A program made the translations under genes and the position numbers. Of a DNA stretch of 64,000 nt, positions 1 through 8,778 are shown in pieces. The number at the start of each line of letters is the position of its first letter. Positions within the stretch are counted from its first letter, which is position 1. This DNA comes from Cysteiniphilum halobium (GTDB taxonomy: Bacteria; Pseudomonadota; Gammaproteobacteria; Francisellales; Francisellaceae). The stretch is taken from assembly GCF_003574425.1 (NCBI RefSeq), contig NZ_QLIU01000023.1:1-64000 (forward strand). The letters run 5' to 3'. The notes below the pieces were generated by a model. It saw only the letters and a program-made list of their open reading frames with translations. It did not search any database and was not told where the DNA came from.

Positions 1-61
1 ACTATTTGTCAGCTGTTTGAGGTGCTTTTTCATGGTGTGCAAATCAAGAAAAAATAACGCT

Positions 62-532
62 TCAAGCAGCAATTTGCAAATTTTTCTTCGTGTACAGAGA
101 ATTAACATGCATTTTAATATCAGTCCCTGGCTTTAAGACTGAAAATAAAACGTTTCTTAAGCAGTGATCAGAATCCACAGATGCTTGCTTTATTAATTGA
201 TTAGTTTTTTTAAAATGATTATTTGTTATATATTCTAGGATTTCTATCACCTCTGATTTGCTAAAATCAGGCCATGATAATTGATATTTATTAATAAAAC
301 TTTCTAAAGGCATGCCTTGTGTATACAAGGTAAATGCACTATATATTGAGCCTTTTTTCGCCTTTAAAGTATTACTACGTGGGGTCATAAAGGCTCCTGC
401 TTTAGCAATGTCAATTACACTATCTTTAAGAAAACTTTCATATTCTTCTTTTAGAATTGTCCAATTATCTGAGAAGATTTTTAAGAAACTATAACTCTCA
501 GGATTAAGATGATATTCGTTATACTCTGTCAT
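62..532 (-). pseudogene. C-terminally truncated aspartyl/asparaginyl beta-hydroxylase-like protein
   Basis: A 156-residue protein. Residues 120-144 (DSDHC, then NVLFSVLKPGTDIKMHVN) resemble the start of the Asp/Asn beta-hydroxylase double-stranded beta helix, where a 'FSIL.PGT.I..H' strand carries a conserved His (here H142). Family members continue for roughly 80-100 residues more, with the remaining iron and 2-oxoglutarate contacts; here the protein ends 14 residues after H142 with an unrelated tail. I infer a truncated, probably inactive gene. The first 61 bases of the window do not restore the missing domain. The family call rests on one motif, so an unrelated protein is possible. Confidence 0.45.
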
Positions 533-791
533 ATAAGATTCCTTAGTATTTCAGATTTAAACATGTTTGACTTTTCTTTAAAAGCCAATATTAATCAAGT
601 GTAATCAGATTTAAGTCTAAATACTTTTGATTAATCGCTAAGTTGATGACATATTTGCATGTAAAATAATTACAGTAAACTAATATATTCTAAATGAAAG
701 TTTAGTTTTTCTAATGTGTTTAAGTTCACGTTATATAGGTTTATTTTGATGTTTTTACAAAATAAATAATGAAAATAATCAGCGTCCTTCA

Positions 792-820
792 TAGACGCCA
801 AAAAGCGCCTATGCTATAGT
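792..820 (+). promoter_or_regulatory. Putative sigma70 promoter of pyrF
   Basis: Within the 325-nt gap at 533-857, -35 TAGACG (792-797) is separated by 17 nt from -10 TATAGT (815-820), which carries an upstream TG (extended -10). The ATG of pyrF lies 37 nt downstream. The rest of the gap is AT-rich and I see nothing else in it. Confidence 0.5.
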
Positions 821-857
821 TTGCGCTCAAATCACTTGTATAGTTAGTTTTGAGCAC

Positions 858-1628
858 ATGCCATTTCCTTACGCCCAATCATTGCATCCAGTCACGCAGA
901 AATTACACAAAATTGTACAAAACAAAAAAACCAATTTAGCCCTGTCGGCTGATGTCACTGATAGCAAATCACTATTAAAGCTTGTTGAAAAAACAGCAGA
1001 TCATATTGCTATTTTGAAAACACATATTGATATTATCTTTAATTTCACACCTCAATTAACACAAGAATTACGTCAAATCGCTGATGAAGCGGGTTTTCTT
1101 ATCTTTGAAGATCGTAAGTTTGCTGATATTGGTAATACTGTTTGTCATCAAGTGCGTGATGGAATTTATCATATTGCCAAATGGGCGGATATTATTAATG
1201 CCCATCTTCTGCCTGGTGTTGGCATTATTGATGGTTTAAAAGAGGGCTGTAAAGGACGTGATATTGGCTTGCTACTTTTGGCACAAATGAGTAGTAAGGG
1301 TAATCTATTTACTGATGAATATACACAAAAAACCGTTGTTGAAGCTGAACAAAATAAAGACTTTGTCATGGGCTTTATCGCCCAAGAAAAGTTAAGTCAA
1401 GATAATGATTTGGTGACAATGACACCAGGGGTGAATTTTGCATCCAATGGTGACAACTTAGGGCAAAATTACAATACCCCTCAACACGTTATCACCCACA
1501 AAAAATCAGATATTATTATTGTTGGTCGCGGCATTTATGGCGCCGAAAATCCGCAAAAAGCAGCTTGTGATTATAAAGAACAAGCATGGAAGTTATTAGG
1601 TAATATAAGCCACTCAGCAGTTAATTAA
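858..1628 (+). CDS. pyrF: Orotidine 5'-phosphate decarboxylase, eukaryote-type
   Basis: Last step of de novo UMP synthesis: decarboxylation of OMP in the cytosol. The 256-residue protein has the catalytic signature FEDRKFADIGNT (about residues 84-95), which contains the D-x-K-x-x-D charge network, and a C-terminal phosphate-binding stretch TPGVNF...SDIIIVGRGIYG. The 'FEDRKFADIGNT' form and the GDxLGQ-Y segment match the yeast/UMP-synthase-type enzyme better than the short E. coli PyrF. It has its own promoter-like signal and ends tail-to-tail with the hsp20 gene, overlapping it by 4 nt. Confidence 0.93.
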   Translation: MPFPYAQSLHPVTQKLHKIVQNKKTNLALSADVTDSKSLLKLVEKTADHIAILKTHIDIIFNFTPQLTQELRQIADEAGFLIFEDRKFADIGNTVCHQVRDGIYHIAKWADIINAHLLPGVGIIDGLKEGCKGRDIGLLLLAQMSSKGNLFTDEYTQKTVVEAEQNKDFVMGFIAQEKLSQDNDLVTMTPGVNFASNGDNLGQNYNTPQHVITHKKSDIIIVGRGIYGAENPQKAACDYKEQAWKLLGNISHSAVN

Positions 1629-2080
1629 TCGATTGTTTCAAGTGTTTTAGTACTTTGTGTATTTTGAATATTTTGAGCATTTGAATTTATTTTAATTTTC
1701 TTTGGTTGCATTGCTTCTGGAATCTCTTTGACTAAAGCAATGTTTAATATACCATTTTCAAATTGCGCATCTTTGACCTCAATATGATCAGCAAGCTCGA
1801 AAGTGTGTGTAAATGAGCGCTCAGCGATCCCGCGATGAATGAATTTACGCTCTTTACTATCTTCATCTTTATTACCAGTAACGGTTAACTTTCCTTGATG
1901 AACAACAATATCAATCTCAGATTCTTTAAAGCCTGCAATTGCCATGCTGATTAAGTAATCATGCTCACTTAAAACCTCAATATTATAAGGAGGATAACTG
2001 GTTGGTTTGCCAGTTTCAGCCAGCGCAAATAAGCGATCAAAACCAATAGCATTTCTAACAAGTGCATCTAATGTATTCAT
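1625..2080 (-). CDS. Small heat-shock protein, Hsp20 family
   Basis: ATP-independent holdase chaperone. The 151-residue protein begins with an IbpA-like YPPYNIE segment (about residues 30-36), followed by the alpha-crystallin domain: strands around DYLISMAIAGF and LTVTGNK, then HRGIAERSFTHTFEL, and the conserved C-terminal-side GILNIALVKEIPE. The IbpA-like length and motifs fit class A sHsps. AGGAG lies 7 nt before the ATG. A sigma32-type promoter and a small hairpin over the ribosome binding site lie upstream, so both transcription and translation may respond to heat. Confidence 0.93.
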   Translation of the reverse strand: MNTLDALVRNAIGFDRLFALAETGKPTSYPPYNIEVLSEHDYLISMAIAGFKESEIDIVVHQGKLTVTGNKDEDSKERKFIHRGIAERSFTHTFELADHIEVKDAQFENGILNIALVKEIPEAMQPKKIKINSNAQNIQNTQSTKTLETID

Positions 2081-2087
2081 AATTTTA

Positions 2088-2103
2088 CTCCTAATTTAGC
2101 AAG
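2088..2103 (-). promoter_or_regulatory. Possible ROSE-like RNA thermometer hairpin over the hsp20 RBS
   Basis: On the minus strand CTTGCT, a 5-nt loop AAATT and AGGAG are contiguous. CUUGCU can pair with AGGAG as C-G, U-A, U-G, bulged G, C-G, U-A. This is the arrangement of the ROSE-element anti-Shine-Dalgarno (UUGCU against AGGA with a bulged G). The helix would hide the ribosome binding site of hsp20. It is short, and the fold is inferred from pairing by eye. Confidence 0.4.
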
Positions 2104-2182
2104 TTTTTTCTAGTTGTTTTGAAGTCATAGTCATATGACTCAAAAGGTTTTGTAATACCCGTTTGGCGTATTACGATTTGAT

Positions 2183-2210
2183 AAATAGGGTGTAAAATTA
2201 TGATTTCAAG
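2183..2210 (-). promoter_or_regulatory. Putative sigma32 (heat-shock) promoter of hsp20
   Basis: On the minus strand CTTGAAA (2204-2210) is followed after 13 nt by CCCTATTT (2183-2190). The RpoH consensus is CTTGAAA-N11-16-CCCCATNT, so there is one mismatch in the -10 core. Predicted start is about 95 nt before the hsp20 ATG, leaving room for a structured leader. Confidence 0.6.
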
Positions 2211-2271
2211 GAAAAATTTCACCTTTTATATAAAATTAATCTGTATTTAAGTCAGATAAAAATGAATATCT

Positions 2272-2299
2272 TTGGCATTACCACTGCCTATGCTATGAT
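2272..2299 (+). promoter_or_regulatory. Putative sigma70 promoter of ppx/gppA-rarA
   Basis: -35 TTGGCA (2272-2277), 16-nt spacer, extended -10 TGC-TATGAT (2291-2299). The gene starts at 2337, so the leader would be about 30 nt. Same TATGCTA-type extended -10 as at pyrF and yebC. Confidence 0.6.
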
Positions 2300-2336
2300 G
2301 CCAATGGATAGCAAAAGTTAGGAAAAATAATACATT

Positions 2337-3269
2337 ATGTCGAGTAAAAAAGTAGCGACAATCGATTTGGGCTCTAATAGTTTTCATATGCTGATTTCCG
2401 AGGTGACAACCGAAGGTGATATCAAAGAACTCTACCGTGGAAAAAGCAAAGTACAGTTAAGAGCGGGGCTCACCGATGAGATGGGGCTTACTGATGAAGC
2501 CAAAACCCGTGCTTTGGAGTGTTTGCAAAACTTTGCTTTATCGATTGATCATTATCAGGTGGATGAAGTCAAAGTTGTTGGCACATATACATTACGTAAG
2601 GCACAGGACAATATTCAAGACTTTTTAGCAGAAGCTCAGCATATTTTAAAAACCAAAATTGAAGTTATCTCAGGTGAGGAAGAAGCCCGTCTTGTCTATG
2701 TAGGTGCTTCATCCGTAACCCAAGCCAAAAAGAAGCAAGCCTTGATTATTGATATTGGTGGTGGTTCAACAGAGTTGGTCATTGGTAAGGGGCAGAATCT
2801 AAAGGCATTGGTTAGTCTTGAAATGGGTTGTGTCAGCATGCAAAACCAGTTCTTTAATGACGGTTTATTAAGCTTATCCAATATGACACAAGCGATTACA
2901 CACGCACATACCCTGATTGAACCGATTGCTGCAGAGTACATTCAAAAAGGTTGGGAGGTTGTTTTGGGATCCTCTGGTACCATTCGCTCCATTGCAGATT
3001 TAGCATTAGCAAACAACTGGTCAGATGGCAGCATTACACGTGAGGTTTTAGAGAACTTAGCCGCTGAGCTTTTACAAAAAAAAGTGGTTGCCAATATTCA
3101 CTTTAATGGTTTAAGAGCTGATCGAGAGAACATTTTAGCCGGTGGATTTTGTGTGCTCTATGCACTGTTTAACCGTTTATCAATTAAGAAAATGTTGAAA
3201 TCAGATGGCGCATTGCGTGAGGGGATATTATACGAAATCGTTAATAACTATCAAAACAATAAGGAGTAG
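2337..3269 (+). CDS. Ppx/GppA family exopolyphosphatase/pppGpp phosphohydrolase
   Basis: ASKHA-fold phosphatase acting on polyphosphate and/or pppGpp. Residues 9-16 show the family phosphate-1 motif (IDLGSNSF), and about residues 137-146 the second motif DIGGGSTEL; SGEEEARLVY lies between them. At 310 residues it has the two-domain core only, without the C-terminal HD domain of long E. coli Ppx/GppA (about 500 residues). It is the first gene of a two-gene unit with rarA, whose RBS overlaps its end. Which of the two substrates it prefers cannot be told from sequence. Confidence 0.9.
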   Translation: MSSKKVATIDLGSNSFHMLISEVTTEGDIKELYRGKSKVQLRAGLTDEMGLTDEAKTRALECLQNFALSIDHYQVDEVKVVGTYTLRKAQDNIQDFLAEAQHILKTKIEVISGEEEARLVYVGASSVTQAKKKQALIIDIGGGSTELVIGKGQNLKALVSLEMGCVSMQNQFFNDGLLSLSNMTQAITHAHTLIEPIAAEYIQKGWEVVLGSSGTIRSIADLALANNWSDGSITREVLENLAAELLQKKVVANIHFNGLRADRENILAGGFCVLYALFNRLSIKKMLKSDGALREGILYEIVNNYQNNKE

Positions 3270-3271
3270 TG

Positions 3272-4555
3272 ATGTCATATGTTCAAGCACCGTTAGCCTA
3301 TCGGATGCGCCCTAAAAACATCAAGAATTATGTCGGGCAACGACACTTATTGGGTGAGCAAAAAATACTAACACGGATGCTTGATAAATCACATATTGTG
3401 TCGATGATCTTCTATGGTGATCCTGGAGTTGGTAAAACGACTTTAGCCAAAGTGTTGGCACTAGAGCTTTCCTATCACTTTATAGAGCTATCTGCAGTCA
3501 GTGCCGGTGTTAAAGACATTAAGCTTGCCGTGGAGTCCGCAAAAATGCATTTTGCTAAGCATAAGCAAGCGACGGTTTTATTTTTAGATGAGATTCATCG
3601 CTTTAATAAATCACAACAAGATGCGTTATTACCTCATGTTGAAAGTGGTGATTTAATTTTAATTGGTGCGACCACGGAGAATCCATTTTTTTCAGTTAAT
3701 AACGCACTATTATCGCGCTTAACCGTGCTGCGCTTAAAGCCATTATCTCTTGAGGATATCAGTGATCTTTTGCAATATGTATTAATCTATGATGATATTT
3801 TATCAACACACAAGCTAATATTACCCGATACAGTCATTGAGAAAATATATCATTATGCCAAAGGGGATTGCCGGCAAGCACTTAACGTTCTTGAAATGCT
3901 CTTTTTAATGGCGGACACCAGTGGGCAAAAACCAATTGAGTTAAATGATGAACTTTTAAATATTGCACTGGGTGAAAACGCACATAAACTCGATAAGCAA
4001 GGTGATTATTTTTATGATCAATTATCGGCATTTCATAAGTCAGTGCGTGGCTCTGATCCAGATGCTGCGATTTTCTGGCTTGCTAATATGATCGAAAGTG
4101 GTGCTGATCCTTTGGTGATTGCAAGGCGTATGTTATGCATTGCATCAGAAGATATTGGTAATGCCGATCCACGCGCACTTAATATTGCATTAGATGCATG
4201 GCAATCTTATGAGCGATTAGGTTTGCCAGAAGGGCGCCTGCCATTGATTCAAGCAGCAATTTACCTGGCCTCAGCGCCTAAAAGCAACGCCTCCTATATG
4301 GCATATAAAAATGTTTTTAGTGATTTGAAAAACCATTCAGATGTCAGTGTACCAATGCATTTACGTAATGTGAAACCCGCCGGAGAAATAATAGGACAAA
4401 GCTATAAATACCCACATGACTTTCCTGATGCGTATGTTAATCAACGTTATTTACCGGAAGGTGTAACTCACCAATATTACTATCCAACGGATAGGGGACT
4501 TGAAAGTAAAATCGCCCAAAAACTCCTATATTTAAAATCGAAGCACAAATCCTAA
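3272..4555 (+). CDS. rarA: Replication-associated recombination AAA ATPase RarA/MgsA
   Basis: RuvB-like clamp-loader-type ATPase acting at stalled forks. Walker A GDPGVGKTT (about residues 48-56), Walker B LFLDEIHRFNKSQQDALLPHVE, sensor 1 IGATTENPFF, and the C-terminal MgsA domain (RMLCIASEDIGNADPRAL, HLRNVKP near the end). An in-frame GTG at 3269 overlaps the ppx stop, but AAGGAG at 3261-3266 is spaced correctly (5 nt) only for the ATG at 3272, so I chose that start. Length of 427 residues is normal. Confidence 0.95.
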   Translation: MSYVQAPLAYRMRPKNIKNYVGQRHLLGEQKILTRMLDKSHIVSMIFYGDPGVGKTTLAKVLALELSYHFIELSAVSAGVKDIKLAVESAKMHFAKHKQATVLFLDEIHRFNKSQQDALLPHVESGDLILIGATTENPFFSVNNALLSRLTVLRLKPLSLEDISDLLQYVLIYDDILSTHKLILPDTVIEKIYHYAKGDCRQALNVLEMLFLMADTSGQKPIELNDELLNIALGENAHKLDKQGDYFYDQLSAFHKSVRGSDPDAAIFWLANMIESGADPLVIARRMLCIASEDIGNADPRALNIALDAWQSYERLGLPEGRLPLIQAAIYLASAPKSNASYMAYKNVFSDLKNHSDVSVPMHLRNVKPAGEIIGQSYKYPHDFPDAYVNQRYLPEGVTHQYYYPTDRGLESKIAQKLLYLKSKHKS

Positions 4556-4601
4556 ATTAGCTATTTACAAAGTGATTAAATCTCGCCATTATTAAGTCTC
4601 T

Positions 4602-4630
4602 TTGTTCAACATTTGTGATTAGAATATAAT
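4602..4630 (+). promoter_or_regulatory. Putative sigma70 promoter of POT transporter
   Basis: -35 TTGTTC (4602-4607), 17-nt spacer, perfect -10 TATAAT (4625-4630), 36 nt before the ATG at 4667. Confidence 0.55.
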
Positions 4631-4666
4631 TATCACGTACAAAAACTTCTGAGAATTCAATCAATA

Positions 4667-6127
4667 ATGGACAGAAAACATCAAAAAAATTTAAGCAAAC
4701 GTCAGTTCGGCGTGATCTGGTTTATGGAGCTATGGGAGCGTTATGCTTTTTATGGCTTCCAGTCATTGTTTTTATTATTTATCACCGCAGAGCATCTTGA
4801 TGAATCTAAGGCCTATCTGATTTTCGGCATCTTTGCCGCATTACTTTACTTAACACCAACGATTGGCGGCTATATTGCCGATAAATACATTGGCATTAAG
4901 CGTGCTTTAGTCGCAGGCGGCATTATGCTTTTTATTGGTTATGGTATCTTGGCATTGACACATAATCTAAATACCGTCATGTGGGCATTATCCTTTATTA
5001 TTGTTGGTAATGGCTTCTTTAAACCAGCACCGACTGCATTAATCTCCAAGATATTTAGCAATAATGTAGCCAGTTCAAATTCAGCTTTTACGCTGTATTA
5101 CATGGGTGTTAATATCGGTAGTTTTCTTGGGATTGCAATCACACCAATTATTGCTGAACATACCGGATATTCTGCGGCTTTTGGAATCTCAGTACTAGGT
5201 ATGATTGTGTCACTACTAAACTATGCATTGCGCTATCAATTATTAAAAGATGTTAATGGTGAGCGTGATGGTGAACATATCAATCTTAAAATCATCACTA
5301 TGATTATCTTAGGATCTTTAGTACAAATAGTAGTTTGCTATTTATTATTTCAAATAACGGATATTTCGTTTTATCTGATTATTGTGCTCTGTATTGTGAT
5401 GTTTATTTACATGCTGCAAGATGCAATGAAAGTGACAGATATCAAAGTACGCTTTATGCAAATTATTGGTGTATTATTAATCATTGAAGCAATCGTTTAC
5501 TTTGTGATTTATAACCAGATGTTTTCAACTTTAGTATTATTTGCCAAGCATAATGTACACTTAACCTTATTTGGTCTGAATGTCTCTCCTGCGACTTATG
5601 CTTCATTAGATGCATTGTGGTTAGTTATCTTAAGCCCTATTTTGGCGATATTATATCAACGATCAAAGCGCACCAAATTTTCAACAATTCCTTACAAATA
5701 TGCACTAGGTACCATTATCTCGGGCATCGCTTTTATTGTATTGTTTATAATTTGTTTGTTAAGTGCTAAAGATGGCTATATCAATGGTAACTGGATGATT
5801 TTATTTTATATCTTTGCCGCCTTAGCTGAGCTACTTGTTGCCGCTCTTGGCTTCTCACTTGTTGCATTATACTTTAGAAAAGAAATTGTCACACTTGGTA
5901 TGGGCTTTTTTATGTTGGCATTAGCTGCAGGTGGAGCACTTGCAGGAAAGTTAGGGCAATTAGTTGCAATGCCTGATGGTAAAGTCAATCCACTAGAGAG
6001 TTTACCGACTTACATGTCTTATTTCTTTTGGGTTGGGTTAATCTGTATTGGTTTGGGTATAATCTATGTAGTATTTGCTTACCTTATGCAGCGCTGGGCT
6101 GACAAATACCAAGTTGAGTTAAAGTAA
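4667..6127 (+). CDS. POT/PTR2-family proton-dependent oligopeptide transporter
   Basis: Inner-membrane proton-coupled di/tripeptide importer of the MFS fold. The N-terminal helix carries the POT signature ExxER-x-x-x-YG (MELWERYAFYGFQ, about residues 19-31), followed by GGYIADKYIG (MFS loop 2-3 motif) and KPAPTALISKIF; about 14 hydrophobic segments follow. 486 residues is the family's usual length. It is a single gene with its own promoter. Such transporters are numerous in Francisella-like amino-acid-requiring bacteria, and a second, divergent copy lies at 20357. Confidence 0.92.
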   Translation: MDRKHQKNLSKRQFGVIWFMELWERYAFYGFQSLFLLFITAEHLDESKAYLIFGIFAALLYLTPTIGGYIADKYIGIKRALVAGGIMLFIGYGILALTHNLNTVMWALSFIIVGNGFFKPAPTALISKIFSNNVASSNSAFTLYYMGVNIGSFLGIAITPIIAEHTGYSAAFGISVLGMIVSLLNYALRYQLLKDVNGERDGEHINLKIITMIILGSLVQIVVCYLLFQITDISFYLIIVLCIVMFIYMLQDAMKVTDIKVRFMQIIGVLLIIEAIVYFVIYNQMFSTLVLFAKHNVHLTLFGLNVSPATYASLDALWLVILSPILAILYQRSKRTKFSTIPYKYALGTIISGIAFIVLFIICLLSAKDGYINGNWMILFYIFAALAELLVAALGFSLVALYFRKEIVTLGMGFFMLALAAGGALAGKLGQLVAMPDGKVNPLESLPTYMSYFFWVGLICIGLGIIYVVFAYLMQRWADKYQVELK

Positions 6128-6152
6128 AGAAGTAGGGTGTTTACTCTTGAAT

Positions 6153-7322
6153 TTATGCTTTTTTTGTCCCTGTTAGCATTTGAATAATGACAACGAGGAT
6201 AATAGTTACAAGATAAAGTACCACAAATTCAGTCAGCGTATGGATACGAAAAAGACTGGCAACGGATGTCATCGCACTAATTATTAGCATGACTGAAGCT
6301 CCGGTAATTGCACCTGCGGTGCCACCCAATTGTGGGAATAAGCTTAAGGTTTTACTCAGGTAAATTGGATATAAAATACCGACAAGAAAGCAGGCTATAA
6401 AGATGTTGATAAGCAATATTACAAGGCTTTGATTAAAGACAAAGCTCATAATAAGAAATACAATATTACTAGTCAGTAAAATAACAAATGATATATTCAT
6501 TAAAATTTTATCATCAACAAAGCTTAATACGCGTCTGACAATCGTTCCAGTAAAATAAGCAATACCAATAAATAAAGATATATAACCAAAGCTTGCCGCA
6601 GAATAATGTAATATTTCTTGGATATAAAAACTGCCAATAATCCCAAAATAAAGCAGCAGCATATATAGCACGCCACTTTGTAAAGTAGCACCTAAAAACT
6701 GCTGACAGCTTAGAACTAATTTATAATTAGCAAATACTTCAGATAAGCTTAATTTATGCTTATGTATGTGAGTTTCTGGCACATAGCGATAAACAAATAC
6801 CATTAGAATAAAGGAGTAAAAAGCCAAAAACACAAAACTTGCTTTCCATGAAATATACTCCTGTAATAAACCACCAATAAATGGCGCTAAAATAGGCCCA
6901 AGCCCCCAGGCAATGGTCATTGATGAGGAGACTTTTTTCATCTCTTGCGCATTAAAAATATCAGTGGCTTGTGCACGATTCATCGATGACACGCTTCCTG
7001 CGCAAACACCAGTAATAAAACGAAAAATAATGACCCAAGACATAGAGGGTGATAGTGCAATAGCAATATTAAATATCATATTAAGTCCTAAGCTCCATAA
7101 GACAATTTTGCGTCGACCCAAGCTATCAGCAATCGTGCCAAAAACAATCATGCCAATAAATGCACCAAGCATAAATAAACTGATGCTTAACTTAGTTGCT
7201 GTTGCCGTGCTATTAAAATAAGCACTCATGTGTGGCAAAGATGGTGTGTAAAGATCAATACCAATACCAAAAATAGGCGTACAAAGTAAAAGTGCAATAA
7301 GTGTCTTAGATTTATCAATCAT
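6153..7322 (-). CDS. Bcr/CflA-family MFS drug-resistance transporter
   Basis: 12-TM exporter of 389 residues. Motif A appears as GTIADSLGRRKIVLW (about residues 60-75) and the D1 motif YTPSLPHMSAYF near residue 25, both typical of Bcr/CflA drug:H+ antiporters; GAITGASVMLIIS is the usual second-half glycine stretch. It converges on the POT gene with 25 nt between stops. Substrate unknown. This is one of four Bcr/CflA-like genes in the window. Confidence 0.88.
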   Translation of the reverse strand: MIDKSKTLIALLLCTPIFGIGIDLYTPSLPHMSAYFNSTATATKLSISLFMLGAFIGMIVFGTIADSLGRRKIVLWSLGLNMIFNIAIALSPSMSWVIIFRFITGVCAGSVSSMNRAQATDIFNAQEMKKVSSSMTIAWGLGPILAPFIGGLLQEYISWKASFVFLAFYSFILMVFVYRYVPETHIHKHKLSLSEVFANYKLVLSCQQFLGATLQSGVLYMLLLYFGIIGSFYIQEILHYSAASFGYISLFIGIAYFTGTIVRRVLSFVDDKILMNISFVILLTSNIVFLIMSFVFNQSLVILLINIFIACFLVGILYPIYLSKTLSLFPQLGGTAGAITGASVMLIISAMTSVASLFRIHTLTEFVVLYLVTIILVVIIQMLTGTKKA

Positions 7323-7441
7323 GATTAAATAGTTCAGTCATTCAAAATTATAATAATAATTAATTTCATTCAATTAACAAGATAAATTACAAACATAATA
7401 TTATTCGCATAATATATATTATGTTAAATTATTTGCCGTAT

Positions 7442-7492
7442 AACCAATAACCCGTGACCTTGATAGTAGCTGCTAAGGTAAAAAAGTTGGTT
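7442..7492. repeat. Nested inverted repeat at the 3' end of speB
   Basis: Outer arms AACCAA (7442-7447) and TTGGTT (7487-7492) enclose inner arms ACCTT (7457-7461) and AAGGT (7475-7479). There is no U-run after the stem on either strand, so it is not a standard intrinsic terminator; it may stabilise the 3' end of the speB transcript. Confidence 0.4.
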
Positions 7493-8445
7493 CACAGAGC
7501 CTTTTTATCATGCGCTAAAAGACAAATCATATCACAGGCAACATGTGCTGCAGCAATCGCTGTAATTTCAGCATGATCATAGGCAGGTGCAACTTCAACC
7601 ACATCAGCACCAATCAAATTTAAACCGGTTAATCCACGCAAAATAGCTAGTCCTTGCGCTGAGCTTAACCCCCCTGCTACAGGAGTGCCAGTGCCTGGTG
7701 CAAATGCCGGATCCAAACAATCAATATCAAAAGTAATATACGTTGGTCTATCACCGACAATCTGTTTTACACGCTCAATTACTGTGTTAACGCCATGCTC
7801 ATGGACAAAAGGCGCATCCAGTACATTCATCCCCATAAAGTCTTGATTCCACGTGCGAATGCCAATTTGTGCCGAATATTTAGGATCAACAATGCCATTT
7901 TTAATCGCCTTATAAAACATTGTTCCATGATTTAAGGAATCTTCATCATCATCGCGCCACGTATCACAATGTGCATCAAAATGGATCACTGACAAACCTT
8001 TGCCGTATTTTTCCGCCATCGCCTTTAAAATAGGATAGGTAATATAATGATCACCACCAAAGGTTAATGGAAAAACATTGTGATCAAGTAAGTTTCTAAT
8101 ATGCGTTTCTATGGCATGAGGTGTCGTCAGCGGATTGTGTGGATCTAAAAAACAATCACCATAATCAATAACTGCCAACTCATCAAAAGGATTAAAACCC
8201 CATGGAAATGTAGTAAGCTCTGCAAGTTGTACTGATGCCGCGCGTATGGCTCTTGGTCCTAAGCGTGCACCTGAGCGATAGGTAACTGCCAAATCAAAAG
8301 GCACACCACTGACAGCAACATCAACATTTGTCAGATCTTTGGTGTAGTTGCGACGCATAAAACTCGTTACCCCACCATAGGTCATCTCAAATTGTGATCC
8401 TTTTAGCGCTTTACGCGCAATGGCTGCATCAACTAATTCGCTCAT
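7492..8445 (-). CDS. speB: Agmatinase / ureohydrolase
   Basis: Hydrolyses agmatine to putrescine and urea in polyamine synthesis. All Mn2-cluster motifs are present: GGDHYIT (about residue 130), HFDAHCDT (about 155-162) and TFDIDCLDPAFAPGTGTP (about 235-252). The N-terminal GVPFDLAVTYRSGARLGPRAIR is characteristic of agmatinase-type rather than arginase-type enzymes. 317 residues is standard. AGGAAAGAG precedes the ATG. The upstream remnant gene at 8465 lies 19 nt away. Guanidinobutyrase-type relatives share the same motifs, so substrate is likely but not certain. Confidence 0.9.
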   Translation of the reverse strand: MSELVDAAIARKALKGSQFEMTYGGVTSFMRRNYTKDLTNVDVAVSGVPFDLAVTYRSGARLGPRAIRAASVQLAELTTFPWGFNPFDELAVIDYGDCFLDPHNPLTTPHAIETHIRNLLDHNVFPLTFGGDHYITYPILKAMAEKYGKGLSVIHFDAHCDTWRDDDEDSLNHGTMFYKAIKNGIVDPKYSAQIGIRTWNQDFMGMNVLDAPFVHEHGVNTVIERVKQIVGDRPTYITFDIDCLDPAFAPGTGTPVAGGLSSAQGLAILRGLTGLNLIGADVVEVAPAYDHAEITAIAAAHVACDMICLLAHDKKAL

Positions 8446-8464
8446 TTATACTCTTTCCTTTTAT

Positions 8465-8749
8465 TCATTGATTAATTTGTGTGTAAATATGATGAGCCCA
8501 AGACAATATTTTCTCGTATTGAACCGCTTGCCCGTGATAACGTGAAAATGGATTGTCTTTATTTTTTAACATCGCAATGCGATTAAGTGCATCAGGATCA
8601 ATATTCGTTTGGATATTTGATAAATCTAAATACGCACGTAATGAGCTTTTGCCTGAACCGTTGGCACCCAACAAAAAAATGGCAATAGGTGCATTATCAT
8701 CACTGGCCTGAATGGATTGCATTACAAAATGGTTAATCGTTGTATTCAT
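8465..8749 (-). pseudogene. Truncated zeta-toxin-like P-loop protein
   Basis: Only 94 residues: a Walker A GANGSGKSS (28-36) followed by NIDPDALNRIA (about 49-59), the order seen in zeta-toxin/AAA_33-type kinases ('GxNGSGKST ... INPDxIA'). Such domains run about 180-200 residues; here the catalytic C-terminal half is absent and the protein ends at IYTQINQ. No clear RBS. I infer a decayed gene; an expressed short nucleotide-binding protein cannot be excluded. Confidence 0.45.
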
Positions 8750-8778
8750 CGCATGTACTTTTTTATTTTTTTACTTTC

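Noticed and set aside
1-33. A minus-strand frame beginning MKKHLKQLTNS that runs off the window start
   Set aside because: Only 11 codons are visible, with no ribosome binding site, so it cannot be told from chance.
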